DNA from: Diospyros lotus
Lineage: Eukaryota > Streptophyta > Magnoliopsida > Ericales > Ebenaceae
Assembly (NCBI RefSeq): GCF_014633365.1
Contig: NC_068338.1
Location: 10,054,616-10,118,615, forward strand
Length of the DNA: 64,000 nt
Reading direction: 5' to 3'
The position numbers and the translations under genes were made by a program. Positions 22,913-34,375 of this stretch are shown piece after piece. The notes beneath the pieces were generated by a model that saw only the letters and a program-made list of their open reading frames with translations, had not been told where the DNA came from and did no database searches. Position 1 is the first letter of the stretch; each line of letters starts with the position of its first letter.

Positions 22913-25900
22913 GTTCTATTACTCTAAGTTCTAATATCCGGATACCTTGTATCGTATCCGGATGTATCTAAAGTTCTTCAAGTATGATATCCGAATGGCT
23001 TGTTTATACATCCGAAAAGGTCAAGATAATATCCAGATGTCTCGCCTGATATCCGGATGCCTCCCTCAAAAGTTGAATTTTTCATTCGAATAGTCTCCAG
23101 TTATATCTGAATGCATCAGTGAGATATCCGGAGGACCAAAATCATATGCAGATGTCCTAGTTCATATCCGAATACTTCCCAGCATATCCGAATAGCTTCT
23201 TCTTTGAATGTCAGTGTATCCGAATGAGCCTTCTTCATATCTGGATGTCTTTGTTCTTATCCTGATATCCTTTCTGATATCCGGATGACTTTTCCAGAAA
23301 TCTAATTTAGCTTCCAGTGAGTCCTAATTCAAGTTTAATTCAATCAATGTATTCAATACCTTCCAACATTGAATTCATAAGCCAGAACATGACAAGTTAA
23401 TCATACCCATACCATAAATCATAATTCATAGAATCTTTGTATTCCAATATATAGATGAAGATCATATCATGTTCAGCATTATTTTATTTTGACATGATCA
23501 GCATTATTTTGTGAGATTATGTGCATACATTTTGGTATGAGCATTGAGCATGACTTTATATGGAGCACTACATATCGTGTGCCAGCATTTATGTGAGCAT
23601 TGCATTTCATTATGCGCGATAGGCGGCTTATCCGCGGGGATCCCATCAGTTTCAGTTTCAGCTCAGTTTATGAGTTGCTCGCCTGGTGGCAACCAGGGGG
23701 CTAGGGGCTTTGCCCACAGTATGTGCTTACAGTTTTTATGTATGCAGGTTTCAGATCAGACAGGTATGTATTATCAGATTATGTGGGCCTATGAGCCAAA
23801 GTTGCATACCTGCATTTAGTTTACAATTTATGTGCATTACATTTTTATTAATGCAAACAGACAGCGATTTTACAGTACAAGTTCAGTCAGTTATTTACCA
23901 GTATCGATATTCTTCGATTCAGCTTCAGTATTCTTTCCAGCTTATTACTTGCTGAGCTTTTGTAGCTCACCTTGTACTCTTCACCCCTCCAGGTTCTAGC
24001 AGGGGAGTATCAGATGTGGGGCCTAGCAGCAGTGTTCAGTAGTGTGTGTACATGGAGCCGCTCAAGATAAAAGATGTCTGGGAGTCTGTTGAGTTCTATA
24101 GAGTTTTCTTAGATTAGATCTTATTTTATATTTCAGTTGAGGGATTGTCCCTCAGTAAGAGTTTATGCATTTCAGTTTGTATTGACTAAGAGTTTTTATT
24201 CCAATTGATTGAGATGTTCAGTCATGGTATCAGATTTCAGATTATCAGTTAGTTTATTTTATTTTTCTGGTAGCACCTCTTCTCGGGAAGATCTAGGAGA
24301 GGGGTGTTACATAGAGAGATGGCGAGAGTGTGAGATAGAGCTCGCAGGGGAGAGAAAGAGAGAGAGAGAGAGAAAGCTCGCTGGCCGAACTTGGCCATGG
24401 CGGTAGCAGCCTCACGCTGCAGTTGCAGTGGCCGAGAGCAGCGATGGCAATGGAGTGAGATCGCGAGGGAGAGATGGCCAGTTGGGAGCGGCCTAAAGCG
24501 ACAAGCTTCACCAGAAGCAAGGGCAAGCGGCGGGCAGTGGCTGTTTCCGCCATGGCAGTAGCGTCGAAGCAGCAATCAGCAACTGAGGTGGCTGATGGAG
24601 GCGGCTGTGCAGCAGTGGAGGTCGACAGAGCTGGTTCGCGGTGGCGTGCGGTGGCGCACGAGGCGGCCAGGAGCTCGACATCCATTAATGGCGATTGCAG
24701 CGGCGCTGGTTGCTGCGATAATGGCTAGAGCAGAGGCGGGCCTCGGTGGCGCTGCGTGCGGGCTGCGGTGCAAGATGGAGGCAGCCAACGATGGAGCCGG
24801 CAGCGACAAAGGCCAAGCCAGTGGCCGGCAACGTTCAAGGATGGTTGTGCCGGTGCGGCTGTTCACGAGGAAGATGAAGGAACAAGAGCGCGCACGGGAG
24901 AGGAAGCAAGGAAGAAGAAGAGAGAAATAAGAAAGAAAAGAAAAAAAAATAAAAGAAAGGAAAAATGGAGAAAATGAGGAAAAATAGCCTAAAATTCCAG
25001 AAAAATTAGAGAAAGTTCTAGAAATTAATTTGGGGCTCGAGGAGTGTGCTGGACACCGAGAATGAGATTTGGGCGCAAGATTTGCAGCTAAAGAAGCAAC
25101 GCCGAGTGAGCCTTTTCCCGATATCTTCTCCAAAATTAATCGAGGTAAATGGAGTTAAATTCTTTCCTAGTTATTTTCATTAAATGAGATAATAAATTGT
25201 GTAGCATTGGTTGGATTGAACCCTTGAGTGGGGTTGATTGGAAGTTGTTGTCGGGTGAGTTTTGTGATGTGTGGCGAAGTTAGAGGCATTGGTTTAATGC
25301 CAGATGTTAATGGAATTGGATTTTGTTTGTTTGCCTCTAGGTTCGATCGGGAAGGCCGTGATCCTAGAGGAACTTGAGGTGTAGGTTGGAATTCGTGTAG
25401 AGGCAGAGAAGAGGCTTCGAGCCAGGTAAGGGACGGCCCCATGTGGAGGTGGCCTTGAAAGTTGATAACTGTGTTTGATAATGTTTTTATATTGCATTTG
25501 CATGTAGTGGTTAACACTTGCGTGATGCGAGATCTAGTGGACTTGTGGCCATATTTAGGTCTAGTGTTGTGAGGGCTGATAGGTTAATGGCTCAAACCTT
25601 AGAGGGTTGTGAGGATGAGTGGGCCTAGCCTCATTTGCATGCATTGGCATACATAAACATGGTTATATTCATATTTACATGCATTGCACCCTTACTGAGT
25701 CTTTATGACTCATGAGGTTTTACCTCATGTGTAGATGTTGCAAGTCCAAATGCAAGCAGGGATGGCGCCGGGGGGCTGTGGTGGCAACTAGCTGTGTTGC
25801 CCGAGTTGTGTATTTTATTATCTCTTGTATGTAGCTATGTGGTGTTATGTATGTATACCCTTGTGAGTAAATGTATGTGTTGTTGAGTGTTAAATGTATT

Positions 25901-26317
25901 TAATGTTGTAATCATCATAGTGTGATAAATGATTGTGAGATTGTTCGTTGTATATGGCTTAGTTGGAGAAGCCGAGTTTCGGACCGAGTAAAGATCAGCG
26001 AGGTATGTTCTCATAAATCCTCAATACTCAGCGAAGTGGTTGTTATGCTAGCTTTGTGCCTGGGTCACCTCTGGCTTGCTATAAGGCGAGTTGAAGAGAG
26101 GTGAAGCTCACTTGGGTTTCGGGTCTTGGTCCGGTGAGTTTTCTTGTTTGAGTTGGGATTGATTCTGGAGTAGAGTGAAGGGAAGGACGAAGCTTAGTTC
26201 TTACCTAGGGCGTTTCCTATTGAAACATAGTCCAACCTTTCAGTTGTGGTTCGTTGGGTGAGTAATCGGTCGATTACTTACCAGTGGAGCACGTAAGTGG
26301 GAGCGTGTCATTACAGT

Positions 26318-26329
26318 TGGTATCAGAGC
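26318..26329 (+). other. Family Y PBS, initiator tRNA-Met type
   Basis: TGGTATCAGAGC lies two bases after the 5' LTR end at 26315. The same spacing and sequence occur in element Z, in line with Y being a derivative of a Tekay-like element. Confidence 0.92.
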
Positions 26330-29300
26330 ATGGCTAGCTATATGAGTGGGGAAGGCTAGCGTACTTGGGTGTTAAGTACGTCGGTTAAGTGATTGATGTG
26401 AGCGATTGCTAGAGTTATGAGTTAGGGATGGTCTGGCATAATTTGGATGTAAGTTAGAATGTCCTCGCTGCTGAGTTGGGGTCGAGAATAGTTAGTTATG
26501 GTCTCGGGACTTTGATGTGAAATGGATCCGAAAACCTTGAAAGCTGGACATGTGGTCTGAGGACCGTAAGGGATGTGGTCAAGGCATTGAGGCCTGTGAT
26601 AGCTTTGCGGGTATGCTTGGATATTCTTGTTCCAGGGATAAGAAAATATCGTGGATCGAGATGATATACCCGTAAGTGGTATACGGGTAGGGGTAATAAG
26701 GAACCGGAAACCCAAGTGTGGGTGTTGGTGTCAAGAAAACCCGAATGTGGCATTTCGGGGATATGAAGTGCTTTAAGGATGGGGACTCTTTGAGATTGAA
26801 GTGTTGAGGCTCGTGTGGGGACACGAAGCCGAAGCGTGACTAGTCCAGGAGAGGATTAGTGGAGCGTCCCTATGTTAGGGATTTGCCGAGCATGTTCGAG
26901 GGAATAGAGTTGTCCCTTGGAAGTGGTGCAGTAAGGCTTGTGCGCTTAAGATAGAGTGAGCTATAGTGGGAGTTAGCTCGAGACTCAAGGAAATGAGTCG
27001 TCAACTGGCTATGTGACGAGCTCCTAGGGGTAAGGTTAGTTCCAGTAAGGCTTTATGGAAAGTGTGCATGTAAGGCATCTGTATGTCATGGCCAGTGACG
27101 GCATGAAGTAATTAGCCTCCGAAAGGACTCCAAGGAGAGTCATGCGTGCTGAAAACATGCTGGATGTATACGGTATGATTTAATGAGAGGTGATCGCATT
27201 GTTATGATGATCCCATAAGGGATGTACCTAGGATATGAGTGGACCCTGGTAGGTTTCTGTATGAGATGGAAATTCCAAGTAGGTCGAACTGGAATCCAGG
27301 GGAATCCAGATCTAGGATTAAGAAGTTGGGCATGCGTTGATATGCGTGTGAGAGCCATTGGGTTAGAAGTCTTAGTTGTGAAGGGCCAAAAGACCGTTCA
27401 TGTGATTGATGGATGAGGGGCCAATCAAAACTCTCTTTATGACGCTTGGGGTCTGGTGGACACCTAAGGTCAGGAGATGAGAGGTGAATAGACCCTCATT
27501 GTGATGCCTAAGGTTACGAGACCCTTGATGGGATACGCGGAGGTCACCCAATGAAGGGTATGAGCGGTGTGTGGTCCGAGGGCGATGAGTTTGTGGCAAC
27601 AAGACATTCATGGGCTATGCTCGCGCAAGAAATGCCAAGTGGGCAGGGGCATGGTGAGCAACGTGGAGGCCCCGAATTTTAAATTTCAAGTTATGGAAGC
27701 CCGTGTGAGGCGTGCTAGAAGGCCAGGTCGGGCGTCGTGACTAAATGCACTATGGGTGTGCAAGAAGAGACGAGAGGTCTCAATTTACCTGGAGGGTAAT
27801 GGTAGGTGCTCTATGGTTATGGGTGCCGGAGCTTGAGGTAGGCTCAGCATATCGGTTGTGGATAGAGAGATCATTGATAATCAAGCTTTGGGATGAGCTG
27901 GGTGGTGAAATGAATCATGATGGATTTGGATCCATTGTCATGGAAAGTTGGAGCTTTCAAATATTGATTGAAGGCCGTGAGGCATGATCTTGTGGGGTAA
28001 GATTATGAGGCCTCAAGAGGAGAAGTAGTTTAAGAGTCTCTTAAGCGGCAAGAGATGCAAAGTCTTGAGAAGCGAGGCTCATGGTGTGAGCTTGAGGTTA
28101 TCAAGGCAAGGGTAACCAAGTAGGATGGTTTTGGTCAAGGGTGGTGGAACCATCATAGCTCGGGGAGGCTTTAAGTAGCTTTGATGCTACGGGTGCAAGG
28201 CTCATCGTGATGGATCTGATGCTATGGATCGTGTGGCAGAGGACTAATAAGTTAGCTCGCGTTGAGAGCAAGTGGCCCATGGGCCTGAGCAATTTAGTGA
28301 ACTGCAGGTGATGATCAGATGCCGAAAATCTAGAGCAACACCTTAAGAGATTTGGTCAGAAGAGGCTAATAATCTCCTACAAGGGATAGGACATCTAGAG
28401 TAGTCCTAAGGAGGAATCGTGGAACGCGGTAACGTTCTGATGGAGTAGTAGTTGAGTAGGAAACTCGGTGGGGTGATGCTACGGGTGTGAAGCAAGTCAG
28501 TGTTGGACTTGAGCCATGTTGTTGGGAATTGTTGTTGGGCTAGTGTAAGGGAGCAACACGGTAATGATGATTTAGTGTTGACTCTCCAAAGCACAGGGCA
28601 ACACGATGGGGAACCAGTGTTGGGCCAGTGTATGGGAGTGACATGGTAATGATGACCAAGTGTTGGCTCGGCTAAAGCACTGGGCAACACAGCGATTATG
28701 CAGATGGTCAGGGGCTAAAGGTTTGTGAAATGCGGTAGGGGTGACGAAAGCTGTAGTCAGTTACGCAACTCAACTGCGAGTAATAAGCGAATGTTAAGGC
28801 GTTATAGCATCTTGAGATGTTTGAGGAAGAAACCCAAGGAAAAAGAAACGGGTCTAGCATGGGAATAACGCTACGGTTGATGCCTATCGTTAACGGATCT
28901 AATGCTAAGGACCACTGGATGTAGACAGTTAGTTCACGGGAGGGACTGCAGCCCTCTATGTGGAGTAATATGTCTACAGTGGAGACGGTTAGACACCGAA
29001 GACGGTATGCTGTAGGTTATGCCTAGGCCAGACCTAAATTTCTGTGAGGGTTGAAGTATGGTGGTAGTGCTTTTGTTGTCAAGGCAGCAAGAAGGTTTGT
29101 GAATCGAGTGGGTGATATCTTGTAGTGTGAAAACAAGAAATGTGGCGAGGCTCCTTGCTAAAGGATGCTAACGTAGTTATGGTTAAATTGATCGCAATTG
29201 ATCAGGCAAATTGGGATGATAGACCCAGTGTGACCTTGCGGTGATGCAAGAAGATGGGTCAATTGGTGGAGTCAGTAAATGGCTCCAGAATGTTACGTAA

Positions 29301-30770
29301 GTGTCGTGGAGGGTGAGACTTACGAGATGAAAGCCAACCATGGGATGGGATTATCGAAGCATGCAAAAGTTCCAAGTAAAGGGATCTCTAATCTAGTAAT
29401 GTGAGTTGTGGCAGGCTGAACGCGTGGATAAGGCATGGATCGAAATCCATAAAGGCTCACAATTGCACAGTCTACTGTTAGCCCTGATGTATCGATGCGA
29501 AAATGAGGAAGTATCCTCATGTAGCACTGGATGGATTTTCGGTTGATGAGACAGGATCAGTTGTCAGGTGGTAGCACCTGATGGAATGATGGGAGCGTGA
29601 GGCTCAAGGACTGTGATGGGAAGCCTTGTTGACTGACCGTGTACATAAAGGTTCAGCGAGTCCTGGTGGCTAGACCAGGCGAATTTTGAGAAAGAGATCC
29701 AAGTATTATAGAAGATGGTTGGTCAGGGTAGAATTGTGCTGCTGAAGGAGTGTTACTCCGTTACGAATGTTAAAGATAGTAGTGTCGAAATGTGGTCTAG
29801 GTAGAACTTGAGAGGTTCTCCCAAGGAAAAGTTGGGCATAGGGCAACAACACTAGATGGACCTTCTAAGGCACTACAACTCTAATAGGATGGATCACCCG
29901 GTGAAAGCCAGCGTAATGGCAAGTGCTTGAGTAGGAAGATGAGTCCTAAGGCATTGAGTGAAAGTGTGGATTCCACCGGAGTGGTAGGCGTGATGTCCGG
30001 TAGGTGGAGTTTAAATCGAGGTGATAGTTGATGATTGCAAGTGCAGTGCCTGGTGAAAGGATGTTCGTTGTGAGCTGGGCGGTCAGGCTAAAGCTAATCA
30101 AGTTGGTTAGATGGGAGATAAGGGCGAATTTAAGATGTCGCCAATGGGTGACGAGAGCTCGAAGGAAGAGCTTATGGGACGAGATTGGTTTCCAGAAATG
30201 GTGTTGAGGTGATGAAATCACCTAATGGCTGTGAGTGATACAGCTAGAGGGATGCCTTAGTGTGTGGGTAATTGATAAGATTTAGCCTCGTGGTTAGAGG
30301 TTAATGGGTGTGAAGGAAAGCAACTAGTGGAGTCGATTGGTGATCGGTCGGGGGTAGCCGATGGCGACCGAAGACGCCGACCGGTGATAGCGGCAGCAGC
30401 AGTGCAGCGGCTGGCCAGGGTCGTGGGGAGTCGTGAGAATAGTCGGTTAGTGGCATAGGTGGCTCTTGAGTCGCGGTTGCGGCTGGATGTGGCGCTGCGA
30501 TGGAAAGATTTCATCTTAACCGGTGATGATGGCATTAGAACCCATGTGGTTGCTCACCGAGTGGTGTGAGCTGATTGAAGCAAAAGTTATAAAAAGTCCA
30601 GGAGAAGCCAGAGTCTCTCAGGGAATTGGCTAGCTGCTATAAGCATAGCAAAGTGATATGAGGAAAGCGGCCTAAGAGTGGGGTCGTGCTGGTTGCGATG
30701 ACTAGGAAGATTTAAGGAGCAGCAAGTCTTTTGAGATGATATGGTGGTGTCATCGTCGCTGTCAGGGAAA
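26330..30770 (+). other. Family Y interior, no coding capacity, G-rich strand
   Basis: About 4.4 kb with no open frame above ~100 codons and no protease, RT, RNase H or integrase motif on either strand. The plus strand is visibly G-rich and C-poor through most of it. An 85-bp direct duplication lies at 28534-28690. Reads as the interior of a large retrotransposon derivative. Confidence 0.7.
28534..28690 (+). repeat. 85-bp direct duplication in Y interior
   Basis: Two diverged units start at 28534 and 28619 (GTTGGGCTAGTGTAAGGGAG and GTTGGGCCAGTGTATGGGAG). Both end near GGGCAACAC. A weaker third unit may precede them. Confidence 0.75.
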
Positions 30771-32081
30771 AGATGTTGTCAGGAAGGTCAAAGGCAACCA
30801 TTCTGCATGGTGTAAATCAGGTGGCTAATGCTAATTGAGTATGAACCTGATTTAAGTTGGCCGAAAGTTTTAACACATACCTCACTAATCTGAACCTGCA
30901 AACAGAAAAAAACTGTAAACATATACTGTGGGTAAAATATACCCCTAGCTCCCTGGTCGACCACAGGCGAGCAAACTGGTGGGATCCCCGTGGACAAAGC
31001 CGCCTGGCGCGCAACATGCAATGCTATGCACATTAAGATGTTGGCACACAATATGTAGTGCTCCATATAAACTCATATTGAATGTTCATACAAGGATGTA
31101 TGCACATAACTCACAAATAAATGCTGATCATAACATTTTAAATACTAGTCATGAAATAACTGTTGCCAAACTGATACTTGATGTATTTTAAAAGTACATG
31201 ATTTTATAAATTATGTTGAAACATAATTTATTTTAATTTATACTAATATTATTTTCAATAAAGGGAAGAGATACACTGTTTTTATTGAAAATAAAAGAAT
31301 TTTAACTTGCTGGAATTTAATTTTGAAGTTCTACTGAGGGGTATCCGAAAATACGGAATTCTGGACAGATTTGATACTCTTTTGTATCTTGGCCATAACT
31401 CTCTCGTCTAAACTTCGATTGAGCTGATTCAAATTTATATGGAAAGCCAAGAGGAAGACCTACAACTTTTATGTTTTGCGTTTTCCAAGATTCGGGCTCC
31501 ATAAAGGTCAAAATTGGCCCACAAGAGAACAAAAATGTTCTAAAAAAAGTGAAATAAACTCGAAATCGTGAAAGGAATCGCCAGAAATCAAAACTGATAC
31601 TAATAGAGTATCCGGATGCTGGAATTTATTATTTTTTTTATTCTAAACATCACCATTCGAAGAAATCTTGGGAAAAACAAGTCCCAATGAAGCAAGAATC
31701 ATTATTATAGCAAATAAACAGATCAAAACTCGAAAAATTGATGATTCAACTCAATTGAAAAATCTGGTTTTCTGCCACTGTATGCATATATATATAAATA
31801 TACATTCTGTTTTCTTTGCTTTCTCATTAAAAGGAATCGAAACAATAGTTTTCTATTAATCCAAGATCACATAAGAACTGATTTACAATACAAAAACGTG
31901 ATCAAAACTAGAACTTAAATATGAAATTTCCTGGAATGCTATGAAGCATGAACTGTGCGTATATATGTATATATATATATATCTATACTGAATGAAGAAA
32001 TCTTGAGAATGGAATGGAAGAACTTGCCTCTAGATGCTCTGATTTAATTGATAAAAATTGGAGAAAATAACTTCTTGATTG

Positions 32082-33590
32082 TGTTGGAAATGTATGCCCT
32101 AAAGACACGTTTTGTTTAATTTATGGTAATAATGTTTCTTTTATTCAGTTTATGGCACATATATTATTTGCATTTAATTGTTGGAAAGGTGTCCATGCTA
32201 TTAAGTAAGTGATTCATGTGATGGGTCGTTCTTCACAGTTAGGCATGAATCATGGGTACTTAATAAGCAAGAAAATATAACTCTTGATCTTTTGATAGAA
32301 CTGGGCATTCTATCATGATAAGATCATTGTGCAATAGATCCTAATGGAGGATGGCTTGCCTTAGCCAGTAAACAGTCTGTTTACTCTAATTGTACAAGCG
32401 CATTTGGAATGCGTAGAGTGGACCTGTGATAGAAGCTAATGACAAAGTACTAATTATCATGGAGCTAGTCTATCACTGCTACTACGTGGACGAGTACTCT
32501 AATACTTGAGTATTAGTTGGTGGTCTAGTGAACCTAGAGCTATATTCTTAGATTCATTGTAGGTGAGGTCTATCAAAGATCAATATCCTTTTGAGTTGGG
32601 AGTATGGTTTCTAATTAGCTAAGACAGACTAATACAAGATAGTTTCTTTGATTCACCCCCTTGTGATTGTCCAAGAATAATCAAATAATCCAGGGCCCTG
32701 GGAACGTGACTTAAGAGTGTGTGCTTCTGGGTAGCTCCCAGTGATAGGCAAGTACATTCGAGTAGTCACGGATTATTGGACTAGTGATCTAAGGATGGTA
32801 GAAGTCATTTAGAAAGGTGTTAGTACATTATTCCTTTCTAAATGATGGGTGTTACGCAGAGGGGTATTTTCGTCATTACACTAGTAGGTCAAAGACATGG
32901 CATGTGCAAAATTATTCGTGGGGTCAGTGTTACCATATGGTGATAGTTGGAACACTTAGAATGACAAAATATAGCTACTAGGTAGCAGGGATATTTTGGT
33001 CATTTTAGTAGCCGTGAATAATTTGTCTTTTGGTCCCCGGGGTAGCTCGATGTAACTCATGTATTTTTTAATACATTTGGCTTGTTGGATGAATTACATT
33101 GAGAGAGAATTATTTTATTCGGAATGGTCCATAATTAATTGGACTAGAATAAAATAATAGTTCATTAGGGTTTTAATTAATTAATTGGGCTAACCCAATT
33201 AGAAAATTAATTAAAAGATCTTGGCCCATTAGGGTTTGGCCCACTAGGGTTTTAACCCTAGGGTTCTCCCTATATATATCTCTCTTTAGTTGTTTTTTCA
33301 TCTAAGTCATTTTTCATTCTTCTTCACCGAAGAGAGGCCACGAGTTCGAGTCATATTCCGGAAGATCGAAAGAGAGTCTCGAAGCCCTGATGAGAAGGAG
33401 CCGAAGGATCGCAGGACAGCCGTCGTCTCCACCACGCGCCGTAGCTCCCGCTCATCCTGCTCCTGTCGCTCCATTCCGACCGGTAATCCGTCGAAAAAGT
33501 AAGTCTCCTAGATTCTAATCAATACGAGGAACGGTTTTGATCTTAAACCGCTTCCGTTGCATGCTTTGTTTCCTCGTTCATGATCCTTCA
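32082..33590 (+). repeat. Solo LTR, Ty1/copia-type (1509 bp), plus orientation
   Basis: It starts TGTTGGAAATGTATGCCC and ends ATCCTTCA, with GATTG at 32077-32081 and 33591-33595. A TATA-like run (CTATATATATCTC) lies near 33270, followed by a more GC-rich leader-like part, as expected near the R region. No coding sequence adjoins it. It differs clearly from the copia LTR at 20492. Confidence 0.87.
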
Positions 33591-33670
33591 GATTGTTGCT
33601 AGATCTCCTAAGCGCTGCTCACAGCCAAGATTTGAAGAAGAATTTCTTTTTGGCCAATTACATGCTATGC

Positions 33671-33695
33671 ATATATATATATATATATATATATA
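33671..33695 (+). repeat. (AT)n microsatellite
   Basis: An uninterrupted AT run of 25 bases inside the inverted X relative. A shorter one is near 31965-31981. Confidence 0.9.
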
Positions 33696-34082
33696 CTAAT
33701 AACAATAAAACCTAATGGGCTAAAATAGGTTTAATTAATCCTAGGCCCACTAGACTTTATTTAAAACCTTCTCCTAACCTATATAGGAGATTATTATTTA
33801 AATTATCTTATATTTGGATTTAATTAAATCCCATATATATATCACTTAATTAAATAATTAAGCAATAATATAAAATAACTAATGCTAAAAAGCCAAACAA
33901 GCCCTTACTCTTAATTCTCTTTAAAAATAAAGGAATTAATTCTATTTATCACTATTTTTTAATTAAAAATCTCTATTTCCAAATTAAATTAATTAATTGG
34001 CAAATATGTATTAAACTAAAAATTAACTAATTGCATTAATTAATCACTAAAATAAATAGCTAATCCAGGACGGGTCGTTACA

Positions 34083-34375
34083 GGAAATCCATCAGGAGAT
34101 GGATATCGTTGCAGTAAGCATGACTAGCGACCAGTGGTGCGATTTGGCTAAATGCCAAGGCGGTATTCAGTTGGTGAATGTCCTCGAGAGGCAGAGGACC
34201 AAATGCCTAAGTGATGCCTTGAGGTGGGAATAACTCGAGGTAAGGACTGAGAAATGGTTCGGGTACGAGATTCTCGAGTAGGGGATTCGGAGAGTAACTT
34301 GTGAATGTGATTGTCTTGGGCAGGAAAGTATGATAAAGTGAATTTCGAGGGCGAAATTCTTTAAGGGGAGTGGAA
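34083..34375 (+). other. Family Y interior, 3' end with PPT
   Basis: The non-coding interior resumes after the inverted X relative. It ends CGAGGGCGAAATTCTTTAAG plus GGGAGTGGAA. A purine run directly before the 3' LTR is typical of Tekay-like elements, where the final pol codons lie just upstream. Confidence 0.8.

Larger units (their letters stand above)
20252..24311 (+). repeat. Solo LTR, family X copy 2 (holds nested copia solo LTR)
   Basis: It starts TGTAACGACC and ends GGGTGTTACA, with TAGAG at 20247-20251 and 24312-24316. Native length is about 2.62 kb after removing the copia LTR. Parts in order: A/T-rich 5' third, TATA-like box near 22180, a 33-bp tandem array (22450-22912), an ATCCGGAT-rich stretch (about 22928-23300), and a hairpin TGAGCT-TTTGT-AGCTCA (23953-23969). 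No internal domain or PBS follows, hence solo. The chromovirus-like assignment is inferred from the termini and the hairpin. Confidence 0.9.
19552..26315 (+). repeat. Family Y 5' LTR, interrupted by X solo LTR
   Basis: It starts TGTAATATCC and ends GTCATTACA, followed two bases later by the PBS. The X solo LTR (20252-24311, TSD TAGAG) splits it. Sequence on both sides rejoins to match 34376-37058; for example CCGAAGC before the insert continues as AGATGGCGAGAGTG after it. Native length is about 2.70 kb. The 3' LTR lacks a short segment present here (near 19840-19865). Confidence 0.92.
30771..34082 (-). repeat. Family X-related LTR, inverted and diverged
   Basis: On the minus strand it begins TGTAACGACCCG at 34082, like X copy 2, and later shares the GGATCCC...GGGGCTAGGGG-type block (about 30940-31080) and the TTTGCAGGTTCAGAT stretch. 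The other end is uncertain: the expected terminus TGTAACACC is absent and homology fades near 30800. GGAAA at 34083-34087 recurs at 30766-30770 and may be the TSD, but this is weak. A copia solo LTR (32082-33590) is nested inside. Confidence 0.65.
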
